This document shows positions 49,652 to 58,677 of a DNA stretch of 64,000 bases, one piece after another. This DNA is from Flavonifractor sp. AGMB03687. Its GTDB lineage: Bacteria; Bacillota; Clostridia; Oscillospirales; Oscillospiraceae. The stretch is taken from assembly GCF_017811815.1 (NCBI RefSeq), contig NZ_JADKZI010000005.1, forward strand, positions 1-64,000. Direction: 5' to 3'. Both the position numbers and the translations under genes were made by a program. Under the pieces are notes generated by a model that was not told the origin of the DNA, did no database searches, and saw only the letters and a program-made list of their open reading frames with translations. Position 1 is the first letter of the stretch. Each line of letters begins with the position of its first letter.

Positions 49652-51184
49652 TCAGTGCTGGGGGGGAGTATTGAATTTCTCCTGAAAATCCAGATCCAGA
49701 GGCAGGCCCTTCTCTCTCTGCTCCTTGGCCAGCTTGGCCTTGTCGGTGTACAGGCCGTGCTGCTTTTCCTCCACCATCTCCCGGTAGGAGGGATCCTTGG
49801 CCTCAAACTTGGCGTTGCGGGGCAGAGGCACGTCCTGATCCACCAGGATATCCTGAACCTTGCGGATGTTGACGTTGTGGACGGTGGTACCGTCGGCCAC
49901 CGCCACAGCGGCGGCCACACCGGCAGCCTGACCGGTACCCACACACTGTGGGATCAGGTCCAGCCAGTCGATGGCAATGCCGTCGGCGGACAGGTGGCGG
50001 CCCGGGCAAAGCAGATTCTCCACGCCCTTGGGCAGGATGGCCCGGTAGGGGATCTCCACGGGGCCGCAGTCATTGACCTGGCAGATGGTGGAGTGCCAGG
50101 CGATGACGTCGTCATGCTCCAGGGCATAGGCAAAGTCGGCGGTGGTCATCACATACTCGCCCTTGAGGCGGCGGCTGATGCGGGTACCCAGCTGGGGGGC
50201 GATGTCGTACAGGTAGGCGTTGCGGAAGGCAACCGGCACCGCCTGCCGCAGATATTCCAGCACCTCCCGCATGGTATTGCGGGTGTTCATCTCGGTCTCG
50301 GTCTGGTCCTTCACCACCGAGCAGTCCCGGTTGGCGTGCCAGTTGTTGACCCAGCAGATATCATTCTGATTGCTGGCCATGGGCAGGCACCGGAAGCCCG
50401 CCACTCGGGTCAGGCCCTGACGCAGAGCGGCCATCTCCTCCGGATGGGTATGGCGCCACTGGTAGAACAGATCCCAGTTGATGCCGCCGATGCGCCACAC
50501 CAGGGCGGTGGTATTGGCCCGGGTGACCTGGTCGGCCATGCTCTCAAAGGGAGTGCCGGTCTGGCGGTACAGATCGCCGTCGCCGGTGGCGTCGATGACC
50601 ACCTTGGCCAGAATGGCCTTGCGGCCCTCCTTGCTCTCATAAATCACACCCTTGACGGTGCCGTTCTCCATAATGGGACGGGTGCCCCAGCTGTGGCACA
50701 TGACGGTGATGGCGTCCTTATGCTCCAGAAGCATCTTGTCCAGCTCGATCTTCAGCTGGTTGGGCTCAAAGTACACCGAGCGCACCAGACAGGAGGGCTT
50801 GCATCCGCCGTATCCGCCACGGCTGACGCAGTCATGGATGCCGCTCCAGGGATGGAGCAGGGCGGGATCGGTGTAGCCGATCTGATCCAGGGAAGGAGCG
50901 TTTACCGCCCCGGGGATCTTGCTCAGGCGGGTGAACCACTCCTCCTGGAGACCCCGGACAAAGGATTTGTCATACCAGGAGAGGTTGGGCACCATGATGA
51001 CATAGCCGCCGGTGACGTCGCCCCCCATGTAGCCGTACCGCTCCAGCAGGATAATATTCTTGGCGCCCGCCCGGGCGGCAGCCACGGCAGCGGAGTGGCC
51101 GGCGGCGCCGCCGCCCACCACCAGGATGTCGCATTCCGCCTCAACCGTCAGTTCCCGGGCCGGCTCCACATATACGTTGCTCAT
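49652..51184 (-). CDS. FAD-dependent oxidoreductase
   Basis: The 510-residue protein has an N-terminal FAD-binding loop CDILVVGGGAAGHSAAVAAARAG, then LLERYGYMGGDVTGGYV and a later VVIDATGDGDLYRQTG, typical of the FAD_oxidored family (PF12831-like). Members act on organic substrates with unknown donors in anaerobes. It lies 37 bp after a SLC13-type transporter gene, so the pair probably handles one imported acid. The reading frame ends early after a C7 run; a 46-residue tail with a Cys cluster lies in another frame just downstream. Confidence 0.88.
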   Translation of the reverse strand: MSNVYVEPARELTVEAECDILVVGGGAAGHSAAVAAARAGAKNIILLERYGYMGGDVTGGYVIMVPNLSWYDKSFVRGLQEEWFTRLSKIPGAVNAPSLDQIGYTDPALLHPWSGIHDCVSRGGYGGCKPSCLVRSVYFEPNQLKIELDKMLLEHKDAITVMCHSWGTRPIMENGTVKGVIYESKEGRKAILAKVVIDATGDGDLYRQTGTPFESMADQVTRANTTALVWRIGGINWDLFYQWRHTHPEEMAALRQGLTRVAGFRCLPMASNQNDICWVNNWHANRDCSVVKDQTETEMNTRNTMREVLEYLRQAVPVAFRNAYLYDIAPQLGTRISRRLKGEYVMTTADFAYALEHDDVIAWHSTICQVNDCGPVEIPYRAILPKGVENLLCPGRHLSADGIAIDWLDLIPQCVGTGQAAGVAAAVAVADGTTVHNVNIRKVQDILVDQDVPLPRNAKFEAKDPSYREMVEEKQHGLYTDKAKLAKEQREKGLPLDLDFQEKFNTPPQH

Positions 51185-51221
51185 TGATCAAACACTCCTT
51201 TTTGTTCGTTCCCAAGAGAAC

Positions 51222-52709
51222 TCAGAACAGATAACCGAAGACAATGCAGATGGCGCTGGCCAGGACAATAAAGATGATGTTGGTCACTACGCCCTTGGTG
51301 AAGATGAATTTGTTGGTCATCTCCTCCCGGCCCAGCATAACCGGTGCATAGGCAATGGCTCCGTTGGTGAGGAAGGCGCACATGCTGGCCAGGATAGTGG
51401 CCACGCCCAGCACGGTGGCGTTGCCCTCGCCGTTCATCTGCATGGTGCAGGCCAGGGGAATACAAATGGCGTTGATGGTAAAGCTGACGGGCATACCGTT
51501 GGTGAAGTTGGTGAAAATGGTGGACGCAGCCACGCAGAGGGTAACCATGATGGGCCAACTGGCGCTGCCCAGAATGGGACCCAGGGCGGTGGCAATGGCC
51601 GCCTTGATGCCCAGATCGTCAGAAGCAATGGCGGAACCGCAGATGGTAAAGCATCCGGCCACCGCTACGATGCCCCACATGGTCTTGGACTGGAGGAGCT
51701 TGACACCGTTGATAAAGGGCTTGCCCTCCTTGTCCCGCATCATGCACAGCACGGCAAAGAGAACGATCCAGATCCAGGTGGAGCCCACCTTGTTGTAGAA
51801 AGCAGTCACAATGGAGTCGGCCGGCAGGACCATGCTTGCCAGCAGGAAAAGGATACCAAAAACCATGAAGCCAAGCAACACCTTTTGCTTGCCGGTCATC
51901 TTGAAGTCGGCCTCGGTGAGGTTCATCTTCTCCACATCGAAGTTCTTCAGAGGGGTAAGGTCGGTTTTCCACACAAAGCGGATAAACAGGGCGTATACCA
52001 GCACAAAGGCCAGCACCACCAGGGTAGCAGTCACCAGATAGAGGGCGCTGTTGAAGGTCAGGCCGCTGCTCTCCATAATGCCGCTGATAATGGCAATGGA
52101 GGAGAGGTGGACCCCCTTGAAGGGCAGCACATAGGCGCCCATGGCGGCGATATAGATGCCCAGCAGCAGTTCCCGCTTCAGGTCGCTGTTCTTCTCCACC
52201 CCGCACATCTCACAGATGCCGTCCAGGATGGGGTACCACAGCAGCAGCATGGTGGTGGGGCTGCTCACCAGAGCGGAGCACACCAGCACCGTCAGGAACA
52301 GGCCTACGATCAGGCGCATGGGATGTCCCCGCAGGGCCCGGATCCGCAGCACCTTACGGGCCAGCACGTTGACCGCGCCCGACTCGGTGACCGCGCCGGT
52401 CAGAGCCATGACCCAGATGATCTGCTGGATGGTGGTGTTGCCGAACCAACTGGCCAGCAGGCCGCTGGCCGTTGTATAATCGCAGATAATGAGGCCGAAC
52501 AAGCCCATCAGAGCCGGCCAGAAGGTCTCACCTGTGGCGATCGTGATCAACAGCACTCCAAAAAATACGCCCAGAACACCTACGCCCGCCTGGGTGATCC
52601 CCGCAAAAGGCGGCACTACTGCACCAAAGAGGAAAATCAGACACAGGGCAATGACCACACAGAGATAGTAGCCGACGTTTTTACTCCGCCCTCCAATACT
52701 TGACGACAT
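51222..52709 (-). CDS. SLC13/ArsB-NhaD superfamily ion-coupled transporter
   Basis: The 495-residue protein has about 12 membrane helices with two repeated motifs near SSPTTMLLLWYP and TIFTNFTNGMPVS, the inverted-repeat pattern of SLC13-type (DASS) carriers of dicarboxylates or related anions. It is the first gene of a two-gene operon with the FAD oxidoreductase and starts after GAGAGGAACG. The substrate is unknown; a dicarboxylate or aromatic acid reduced by the partner is plausible. Confidence 0.85.
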   Translation of the reverse strand: MSSSIGGRSKNVGYYLCVVIALCLIFLFGAVVPPFAGITQAGVGVLGVFFGVLLITIATGETFWPALMGLFGLIICDYTTASGLLASWFGNTTIQQIIWVMALTGAVTESGAVNVLARKVLRIRALRGHPMRLIVGLFLTVLVCSALVSSPTTMLLLWYPILDGICEMCGVEKNSDLKRELLLGIYIAAMGAYVLPFKGVHLSSIAIISGIMESSGLTFNSALYLVTATLVVLAFVLVYALFIRFVWKTDLTPLKNFDVEKMNLTEADFKMTGKQKVLLGFMVFGILFLLASMVLPADSIVTAFYNKVGSTWIWIVLFAVLCMMRDKEGKPFINGVKLLQSKTMWGIVAVAGCFTICGSAIASDDLGIKAAIATALGPILGSASWPIMVTLCVAASTIFTNFTNGMPVSFTINAICIPLACTMQMNGEGNATVLGVATILASMCAFLTNGAIAYAPVMLGREEMTNKFIFTKGVVTNIIFIVLASAICIVFGYLF

Positions 52710-52759
52710 GGTAACGTTCCTCTCTTTCGTCGAGATTGTCTCCGCGGTTGACTAAACTT

Positions 52760-52788
52760 ACTATACTGCCTTATTTTTGCGATGTAAA
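52760..52788 (-). promoter_or_regulatory. Promoter of the transporter/oxidoreductase operon
   Basis: On the minus strand TTTACA (52783-52788), 17-bp spacer, TATAGT (52760-52765). Confidence 0.75.
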
Positions 52789-52866
52789 GCGCTATTATCG
52801 GACATGCCGACGTAATTATGCTACATATAGTCATGTCTATTTCTGCAGTAACTCCAAGCTATCCAC

Positions 52867-52895
52867 TTGACTCGCCCATGCTTCCGCGCTATAAT
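52867..52895 (+). promoter_or_regulatory. Promoter of the blaI-M56 operon
   Basis: TTGACT (52867-52872), 17-bp spacer, perfect TATAAT (52890-52895). Confidence 0.85.
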
Positions 52896-52924
52896 CTTCT
52901 ACAGAAGAAGAAGTTCTACAAGAG
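52896..52924. promoter_or_regulatory. Candidate BlaI operator repeats
   Basis: CTTCTACAGAAG (52896-52907), itself a near-palindrome, and GTTCTACAAGAG (52913-52924) are spaced 17 bp apart just downstream of the -10, a good position for repression by BlaI. Confidence 0.5.
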
Positions 52925-52942
52925 AAGAAGGAGGTGTACATT

Positions 52943-53320
52943 ATGAAGCAGGACATCCGCCGTCTGCCCGACAGTGAGCTGGAGCTGATGCAGATCATCT
53001 GGGACAAGGAGCCGCCGGTGACCCGGCCGGAGATCGAGGAGGCGCTGGCCAAGACCCATCCCCTGGCCCCCACCACCATCCTCACCTTCCTCACCCGGCT
53101 GTGCGACAAGGGTTTTCTGAAGCTGGAGCGCCGGGGCAAGGTCAATTACTACACACCCATTATCACCAGAAAGGCCTATCTGGCTCAGGCCAGCCGGGGG
53201 GTGCTGGACCAGCTCTTCGGGGGCTCAGTGGCCGCCCTGGCCACCTCCCTGGTGGATGCCGGGGTGAGCCGGGAGGACCTGGAGGAGCTGCGCCGCATGC
53301 TGGAGGAGGGACGGCTGTGA
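52943..53320 (+). CDS. blaI: BlaI/MecI-family transcriptional repressor
   Basis: The 125-residue protein has the BlaI winged helix (LPDSELELMQIIWDKEPPVTRPEIEEALAK..LAPTTILTFLTRLCDKGFLKLERRGKVNYYTPII) and a C-terminal dimerisation helix with FGGSVAALATSLVDAG. In the Bla/Mec systems a membrane M56 metalloprotease triggers cleavage of this repressor. Start chosen at the ATG after AAGGAGGTG. Its stop overlaps the GTG start of the first M56 gene. Confidence 0.93.
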   Translation: MKQDIRRLPDSELELMQIIWDKEPPVTRPEIEEALAKTHPLAPTTILTFLTRLCDKGFLKLERRGKVNYYTPIITRKAYLAQASRGVLDQLFGGSVAALATSLVDAGVSREDLEELRRMLEEGRL

Positions 53321-54831
53321 ACAACTTCCTGATCATCTGGTTCTACCGGGTATTCGTTGCCCTTGTCCTGGGCATAGGGGTGCCTCTCTGCTTTTGGCTG
53401 GAGTGGAAATACGAGCGGCAGGTGGCCGTCACCGGCTGTACCGTCCGGGTGAGCACCAAGCGGAACACGGTCATCTTTGTGGCCCCCTGGGTACTGCCCT
53501 TTATGATGGCTGTTTACTGGCTGATTATGACCCTGTTTGTGGGTCCGGCGCTGAGTACCGCCTCCCTGCTGGAGCTCTCTCTCCAGCTACTGGTACTCCT
53601 CTCCCTGTACTTCGCCCTGCTGCTGCTCCTGCTTCCCCTGCTGCGGCGGACCATCTCCGCCCGGGCCTGTGCCACCCTGTGGCTGCTGCCCGTCTTTCTA
53701 TGCTACAACCTGGCGGTCTGGCAGCGGACCTTCGTGCCGCCCCTGGTGGTGCTCTCCATCCCCAATCGCCTGGGGCCCCTGCTGCTTGGGATCTGGCTGA
53801 CGGGGGCCGCGGCGGTGGCCCTGTGGTATCTGATCTCCCACCTCCGCTTTCGCCGACGGCTTTTGAAGGACGCCCAGCCCATTAATGATGCCGATGTGGT
53901 CAACCTGTGGTGGGATGAGCAGCGCCAGGCCCTGCTGAAGCGGCACATCCGCCTGCTCACCAGCCCCGCCGCCACCTCTCCCCTGACCATCGGCCTGTTC
54001 GGACGCACCATGTGCACGGTGCTGCCCCAGCGGGACTACACCCTGGACCAGTACCAGCTCATCTTCCGCCATGAGCTGCGCCATGTCCAGCGGCGGGATG
54101 TGGACACCAAATGCTTTTACATCTTCTGCAAGGCTCTGTGCTGGTTCAACCCGCTGGTATGGGTAGCGGTGCGGAAGGCCTCCGCCGATCTGGAGCTGTC
54201 CTGCGACGAGATGGTGGTGTACGATGCGGAGGACGACACCCGCCGGGAGTACGCCTCCCTCCTGCTGGAGACGGCGGGGGATGAGCGGGGGCTCACCACC
54301 TGTCTGTCCGCCTCGGCCTCCAGCCTGCGCCGCCGCCTGAAGGGGGTCATGGTCCCTCGGGAGCGCTCCTCCGGGGTCCTGGCGCTGGGGCTCATGATGG
54401 CAACCCTGGTGCTGTGCTCCGGTCTTATTTTGGTGACCACCGTCAGCGGTACCGCCGGGGAACTGCTTTTCCCCCATCCGGAGGATGTGTCTTTCCAATC
54501 CGTCTGGGTCAGCTTGGATTCCGGCAGCGCCCATGTGAAGGAAGCCCATGTGGAGGAGCCCTCTCCCGTTGTGAACCAGGCCCTGCTGGACCAGCTGTCC
54601 TCCCTGCCCGTCACCAGGCTGTCCACAGGCTCCACTCTTCCGGGGAGCGACTCGCCCCGTCTCTCCTCCTTCCTGCATGACGGAGAGCACGTGCAGATAC
54701 TGGCCCTCACCGATGGTCTGTGCTCCCTGACCACCCTGGACGACAGCAAGGAGGTATCCATCCTCTACCAGGTGGACGGCCCGGTGGACTGGGAGGGACT
54801 TTACGCCCTGATCGAGGAGGGATCAGCATGA
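53317..54831 (+). CDS. BlaR1-like M56 metallopeptidase, paralogue 1
   Basis: The 504-residue protein has N-terminal membrane helices (about 5-25, 55-75, 85-110, 118-135 and 150-172), a zinc metalloprotease site HELRH (252-256) with the distal glutamate in LSCDEMVVYDAE, and a further helix (about 350-370) leading to a C-terminal extracellular part of about 130 residues. The penicillin-binding sensor of BlaR1 is absent; instead there is a short domain ending SILYQVDGPVDWEGLYALIEE. Start is a GTG overlapping the blaI stop. It probably senses an envelope signal and inactivates BlaI. Confidence 0.88.
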   Translation: MNNFLIIWFYRVFVALVLGIGVPLCFWLEWKYERQVAVTGCTVRVSTKRNTVIFVAPWVLPFMMAVYWLIMTLFVGPALSTASLLELSLQLLVLLSLYFALLLLLLPLLRRTISARACATLWLLPVFLCYNLAVWQRTFVPPLVVLSIPNRLGPLLLGIWLTGAAAVALWYLISHLRFRRRLLKDAQPINDADVVNLWWDEQRQALLKRHIRLLTSPAATSPLTIGLFGRTMCTVLPQRDYTLDQYQLIFRHELRHVQRRDVDTKCFYIFCKALCWFNPLVWVAVRKASADLELSCDEMVVYDAEDDTRREYASLLLETAGDERGLTTCLSASASSLRRRLKGVMVPRERSSGVLALGLMMATLVLCSGLILVTTVSGTAGELLFPHPEDVSFQSVWVSLDSGSAHVKEAHVEEPSPVVNQALLDQLSSLPVTRLSTGSTLPGSDSPRLSSFLHDGEHVQILALTDGLCSLTTLDDSKEVSILYQVDGPVDWEGLYALIEEGSA

Positions 54832-56312
54832 CGCTGACTACAAACTGGGTCTTCCGCATCATTCTCTCCCTGCTCATGGGGCTGGCCGTGGCCGTTGCCT
54901 TCCGCGGGGAGTGGCGCTATGAACAGCAGGTGGCCGAGACCGGCTGTACCGTCCGGGAGGGAAAAAAGCGGGACACGGTGATCTGGTTCTCCCCCTGGGT
55001 CCTGCCCTTTCTGATCCTCACGCTTTGGCTGGTCACCCTCCTGTCTTCCGGCCCTGAGGTCAGTACCGCCGTTCTGATGGAATGCACCTCCCGGCTGGCG
55101 GTGCTGCTCACCCTGTACTTTGTGGTGCTGCTGGTGCTTCTCCCCCTGCTGCGCAAGACCATCTCCGCCCGGGCCTGCGCCACCCTGTGGCTGCTGCCGG
55201 TCTTTGTCTACTATAGCCAGTATGTGTATCAGGGTACTGTGCCCCCGCTGGTGGTGCTGCGCATCCCCCGCCCTCTGGCGGCCATTTTTCCCTGGCTGTG
55301 GCTGTCCGGCTTTCTCGTGGTCCTGCTGTGGCACCTGATCTCCCACCTGCGGTTCCGCCGGATGCTCCTGAAGGAGGCCCGGCCGGTGGAGGACCAGGAG
55401 GTCAGGGACCTGTGGTGGGAGGAGGAGCGGCTGGTTCTGCTGAAGCGTCCCCTTCCCCTTTTGGTCAGTCCCGCCCTCTCCTCTCCCCTGACCATCGGTC
55501 TGTTTGGCCGCACCATGTGTACCGTGCTGCCCGAGCGGGACTACACCCTGGACCAATACCGGCTCATCTTCCGCCATGAGCTGCGCCACGTCCAGCGGCG
55601 GGACGTGGACACCAAATGCTTTTACCTCTTCTGCAAGGCCCTTTGCTGGTTCAATCCTCTGGTGTGGGTGGCGGTGCGGAAGGCCTCCGCCGACCTGGAG
55701 CTGTCCTGTGACGAGATGGTGGTGTACGGGGCGGAGGACCGCACCCGTCGGGAGTACGCCTCCCTCCTGCTGGAGACGGCGGGGGATGAGCGGGGCTTCA
55801 CCACCTGCCTGTCCGCCTCGGCCCGGGGACTGCGCCACCGGCTGCAAGGGGTGATCCGGCCTCAGAAGCGCTTTTCCGGCACCCTTGTGCTGGGTGTGAT
55901 CACCGCGGTGCTGGTGCTGTGCTCCGCCGTTCTGTCGGTGAGCAGCAGCTACGGCACCCTGGGCGAGCTCCTGCTAGTCCCCCACGGAGCGGTGACGATT
56001 GACTCCGTTTTATTGGAAGCAGATAACACGTACCTGTACCGGGATGACCTCTCTCCCCAGGTCCGGGAGGAGCTGATGGAGTACCTGTCCGCCCTGCCGG
56101 TAACCAAACTGGCCACCGGTCCGGATCTCCCCGAAGATGAGCCTAAGCATCTGGCTCTGTTCCTGGCCGACCGGAAGTTCTATCTGGAGTTCACCCCCGG
56201 ACTGTGTACCCTGACCCCCATGAACACCCCCTTTACCCCGGTGCTCTACCGCCTGGACCAGCCGGTGGACTGGGATGGATTTTACGCTCTGCTGGAGGAG
56301 GAATCGGCATGA
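54828..56312 (+). CDS. BlaR1-like M56 metallopeptidase, paralogue 2
   Basis: The 494-residue protein is closely similar to the preceding one: the same helix pattern, RHELRHVQRRDVDTKCFY, ELSCDEMVVYGAEDRTRREYASLLLETAGDERG and a C-terminal domain ending VLYRLDQPVDWDGFYALLEEES. It overlaps its neighbours by ATGA junctions on both sides. The extracellular part diverges most from paralogue 1, as expected if the copies sense different ligands. Confidence 0.88.
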   Translation: MTLTTNWVFRIILSLLMGLAVAVAFRGEWRYEQQVAETGCTVREGKKRDTVIWFSPWVLPFLILTLWLVTLLSSGPEVSTAVLMECTSRLAVLLTLYFVVLLVLLPLLRKTISARACATLWLLPVFVYYSQYVYQGTVPPLVVLRIPRPLAAIFPWLWLSGFLVVLLWHLISHLRFRRMLLKEARPVEDQEVRDLWWEEERLVLLKRPLPLLVSPALSSPLTIGLFGRTMCTVLPERDYTLDQYRLIFRHELRHVQRRDVDTKCFYLFCKALCWFNPLVWVAVRKASADLELSCDEMVVYGAEDRTRREYASLLLETAGDERGFTTCLSASARGLRHRLQGVIRPQKRFSGTLVLGVITAVLVLCSAVLSVSSSYGTLGELLLVPHGAVTIDSVLLEADNTYLYRDDLSPQVREELMEYLSALPVTKLATGPDLPEDEPKHLALFLADRKFYLEFTPGLCTLTPMNTPFTPVLYRLDQPVDWDGFYALLEEESA

Positions 56313-57634
56313 CCAGCTTTGATGTAGGCCTCAGCCTCTTTTTTGGGGCTGTCATCGCCCTGCTCTTCCTGCTGCGGTGGTGGTATGAACGGAAGATCGC
56401 CCTGAGCGGTTCCCCCGATCCGGAGGCCTTCTCCATCTATCAAAGTGCCCTGTCGCAATACTCCCCCAAGTTTTTCCCCATATTTATCCTCAGTTTTATT
56501 TTGATGCGGGCCATCTTCTCAGGCTGGGACATGGCCGCCGGCCTGCTGCTGGAGCTCTCCCTCCAGCTGCTGGTGCTGCTCCCCCTGCTGCGGCGGCGGA
56601 TCTCCGCCCTGGCCTGCGCCACGCTGTGGCTGCTGCCCACCCTTCTCTATTTCCCCTTTTTCCCCGGCATTCTGTCCCTCTCCACCACCTCCTACCGGCC
56701 TTCTCTTCTGGTGCTCTCCGTCCCGCGGGATGTGCTGCTCCTGCTGGTGAAGCTATGGGGAGTGGGGGCGGCAGTGGTGCTGGCGTGGCAAATCTTCTCC
56801 CACTACCGGTTCTGCCGGGCCATTCTGAAGGACGCGGTACCGGTGACCGACCCGGAGGTGCTGTCCCTGTGGAACCATGCCCAGTCCATCCTCCGGCGGA
56901 AAAAGCCCATTCCCCTGCTCATCTCCCCCGCCGTCGCCTCCCCTCTGACGGTGGGTCTCTATTCCATGGTGGCCCTGCTGCCCCAGCGGGATTTTACCCT
57001 GGAGCAGTACCGGCTTATCTTCCGCCATGAGCTGCTCCACATCCAGCGCAGCGACGTGGATATGAAATGCTTCTGTATGCTGTGCCGGGCCATCTGCTGG
57101 TTCAATCCCCTGGTGTGGGTGGCTACCCGGCGGGCTTCCGACGACCTGGAGCTGTCCTGCGACGAATTGGTGGTCTACGGTGCGGAGGAGTCGGTGCGGC
57201 AGACTTACGCCGCCCTCCTGCTGGAAACGGCAGGAGATCAGCGGGGACTGTCCACCTGCCTGTCCGCTTCGGCCTCCAGCCTGCGCCAGCGGCTGCGGGG
57301 GGTAATGGCGCCGGGAAAGCGGACCTCCGGCGCGGTGCTGCTGGGCCTGACCATGGCCCTGCTGATGCTCTGCTTCGGCATGGTGACGGTGGGCATGGCG
57401 GGCAGCGGCCAGGACCTGGTCCTCACCCCCTACGGAGCGGAGCAGGCGGTAGCCGCAACCCTGGTAGCGGACGAGCAGCGGTTCTACCTCACCCTGCGCT
57501 GCTCGGACGGCAGCCAGCTGGAGGTCCGGTGGGACGACCAGTTCTGCGTGGCCCGGAGGGATCACCGGGACCTGGCCCTCTTCCGGATGGACAGGCCGGT
57601 GAACTGGGATTATCTCCGCACCCTGGCGGCATAA
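56309..57634 (+). CDS. BlaR1-like M56 metallopeptidase, paralogue 3
   Basis: The 441-residue protein is the most divergent and shortest of the three. It keeps RHELLHIQRSDVDMKC, ELSCDELVVYGAEESVRQTYAALLLETAGDQRG and the helix after SGAVLLGLTMALLMLCFGM. The C-terminal extracellular part is reduced to about 65 residues and still ends FRMDRPVNWDYL. It is coupled to paralogue 2 by an ATGA overlap and followed by a strong terminator. Confidence 0.88.
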   Translation: MTSFDVGLSLFFGAVIALLFLLRWWYERKIALSGSPDPEAFSIYQSALSQYSPKFFPIFILSFILMRAIFSGWDMAAGLLLELSLQLLVLLPLLRRRISALACATLWLLPTLLYFPFFPGILSLSTTSYRPSLLVLSVPRDVLLLLVKLWGVGAAVVLAWQIFSHYRFCRAILKDAVPVTDPEVLSLWNHAQSILRRKKPIPLLISPAVASPLTVGLYSMVALLPQRDFTLEQYRLIFRHELLHIQRSDVDMKCFCMLCRAICWFNPLVWVATRRASDDLELSCDELVVYGAEESVRQTYAALLLETAGDQRGLSTCLSASASSLRQRLRGVMAPGKRTSGAVLLGLTMALLMLCFGMVTVGMAGSGQDLVLTPYGAEQAVAATLVADEQRFYLTLRCSDGSQLEVRWDDQFCVARRDHRDLALFRMDRPVNWDYLRTLAA

Positions 57635-57639
57635 AACCA

Positions 57640-57680
57640 AAAAAGCGGCCCCGGCGCATATGCGCCGGGGCCGCTTTTCA
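57640..57680. terminator. Bidirectional terminator between the M56 operon and the ABC operon
   Basis: AAAGCGGCCCCGGCGCA and its complement around an AT loop, with T4 on the plus side and T6 on the minus side. Confidence 0.9.
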
Positions 57681-57687
57681 TTTTCAT

Positions 57688-58677
57688 TTACCGCTCCTCG
57701 CGGAAGTAAGGCAGGCCCAGAGAATTGGGCGGCTGCTTGTCTTTGCTGTTGCGCAGGGAGGTGAAGATCAGCACGATGACAGTGACCACATAGGGCAGGA
57801 TCTTGTACAGCTCGTCGGGGATGAAGCCCAGGTGAAGCCGCTGGTACAGGATCATCAGCGCGCCGAACAGGATGGAGCCCCAGATGGCGTTGAGGGGCCG
57901 CCACAGGCAGAAGATGACCAGGGCAACCGCCAGCCAGCCCTCACCGGACAGGGCCTCGTGGTTCCACACGCAGCTGGCGATGGTCATGATGTACACCATG
58001 CCGCCGATGGCCGAGATGCCGCCGCCGATGACGGTGGCCAGATACTTGTACAGGGTGACGTTGACGCCGGCGGCGTCGGCGGTGGCGGGAGACTCACCCA
58101 CCGCCCGCAGGGACAGGCCCGCCCGGCTCTTGTTGAGGAACAGGTGCATCCCCACCGTCAGCACAAGGCCCAGGTAGAGGAAGATGCTGTGCCCGAAGAG
58201 CAGGGGTCCCACCACCGGCAGCTGCTGAAGGGCCGCCGGGAAGGGAGAATTGAGGAAGACCGCCTTCAGGTCGTTGCTCACGGCCACGTAGCCGCCGGAA
58301 GTCACCCGCATGTACTCGCCGATGAACTGACCGGCGCCGGTGCCGAAGATGGCCAGGGCCAGGCCGGTGACGTTCTGGTTGGCCCGCAGGGAGATGGTGA
58401 GGAAGGAGTAGATGAGAGCGCCGATGGCGCCGCCCAGGAAGGCGAAGAACAGGGCCAGGATGACGGCCAGCACGCCGCTGGTGCCGCCGGCCCCCTCAAA
58501 GTAGAAGGCCGCGCCCAGACCCATGGCGCCTCCCATGAACATCATGCCTTCCACGCCCAGGTTCAGGTTGCCCGCCTTTTCCGACAGGATCTCACCCAGG
58601 GTGCCGTAGAGCAGAGGCACGCCGTTGAGGACGGCGGCCATGATGAGGAGCAGGACCGCGTTGCTGTTGATATCCAT
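57688..58677 (-). CDS. nupQ: Nucleoside-type ABC transporter permease 2
   Basis: The 329-residue membrane protein has eight or nine hydrophobic segments and the BPD_transp_2 family pattern (LYGTLGEILSEKAGNLNLGVEGMM near the start, SLRAVGESPATADAAGVNV cytoplasmic loop). It matches the second permease of BMP-type nucleoside importers (NupQ/YufQ). It overlaps permease 1 by 1 bp and is last in the operon. Confidence 0.88.
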   Translation of the reverse strand: MDINSNAVLLLIMAAVLNGVPLLYGTLGEILSEKAGNLNLGVEGMMFMGGAMGLGAAFYFEGAGGTSGVLAVILALFFAFLGGAIGALIYSFLTISLRANQNVTGLALAIFGTGAGQFIGEYMRVTSGGYVAVSNDLKAVFLNSPFPAALQQLPVVGPLLFGHSIFLYLGLVLTVGMHLFLNKSRAGLSLRAVGESPATADAAGVNVTLYKYLATVIGGGISAIGGMVYIMTIASCVWNHEALSGEGWLAVALVIFCLWRPLNAIWGSILFGALMILYQRLHLGFIPDELYKILPYVVTVIVLIFTSLRNSKDKQPPNSLGLPYFREER

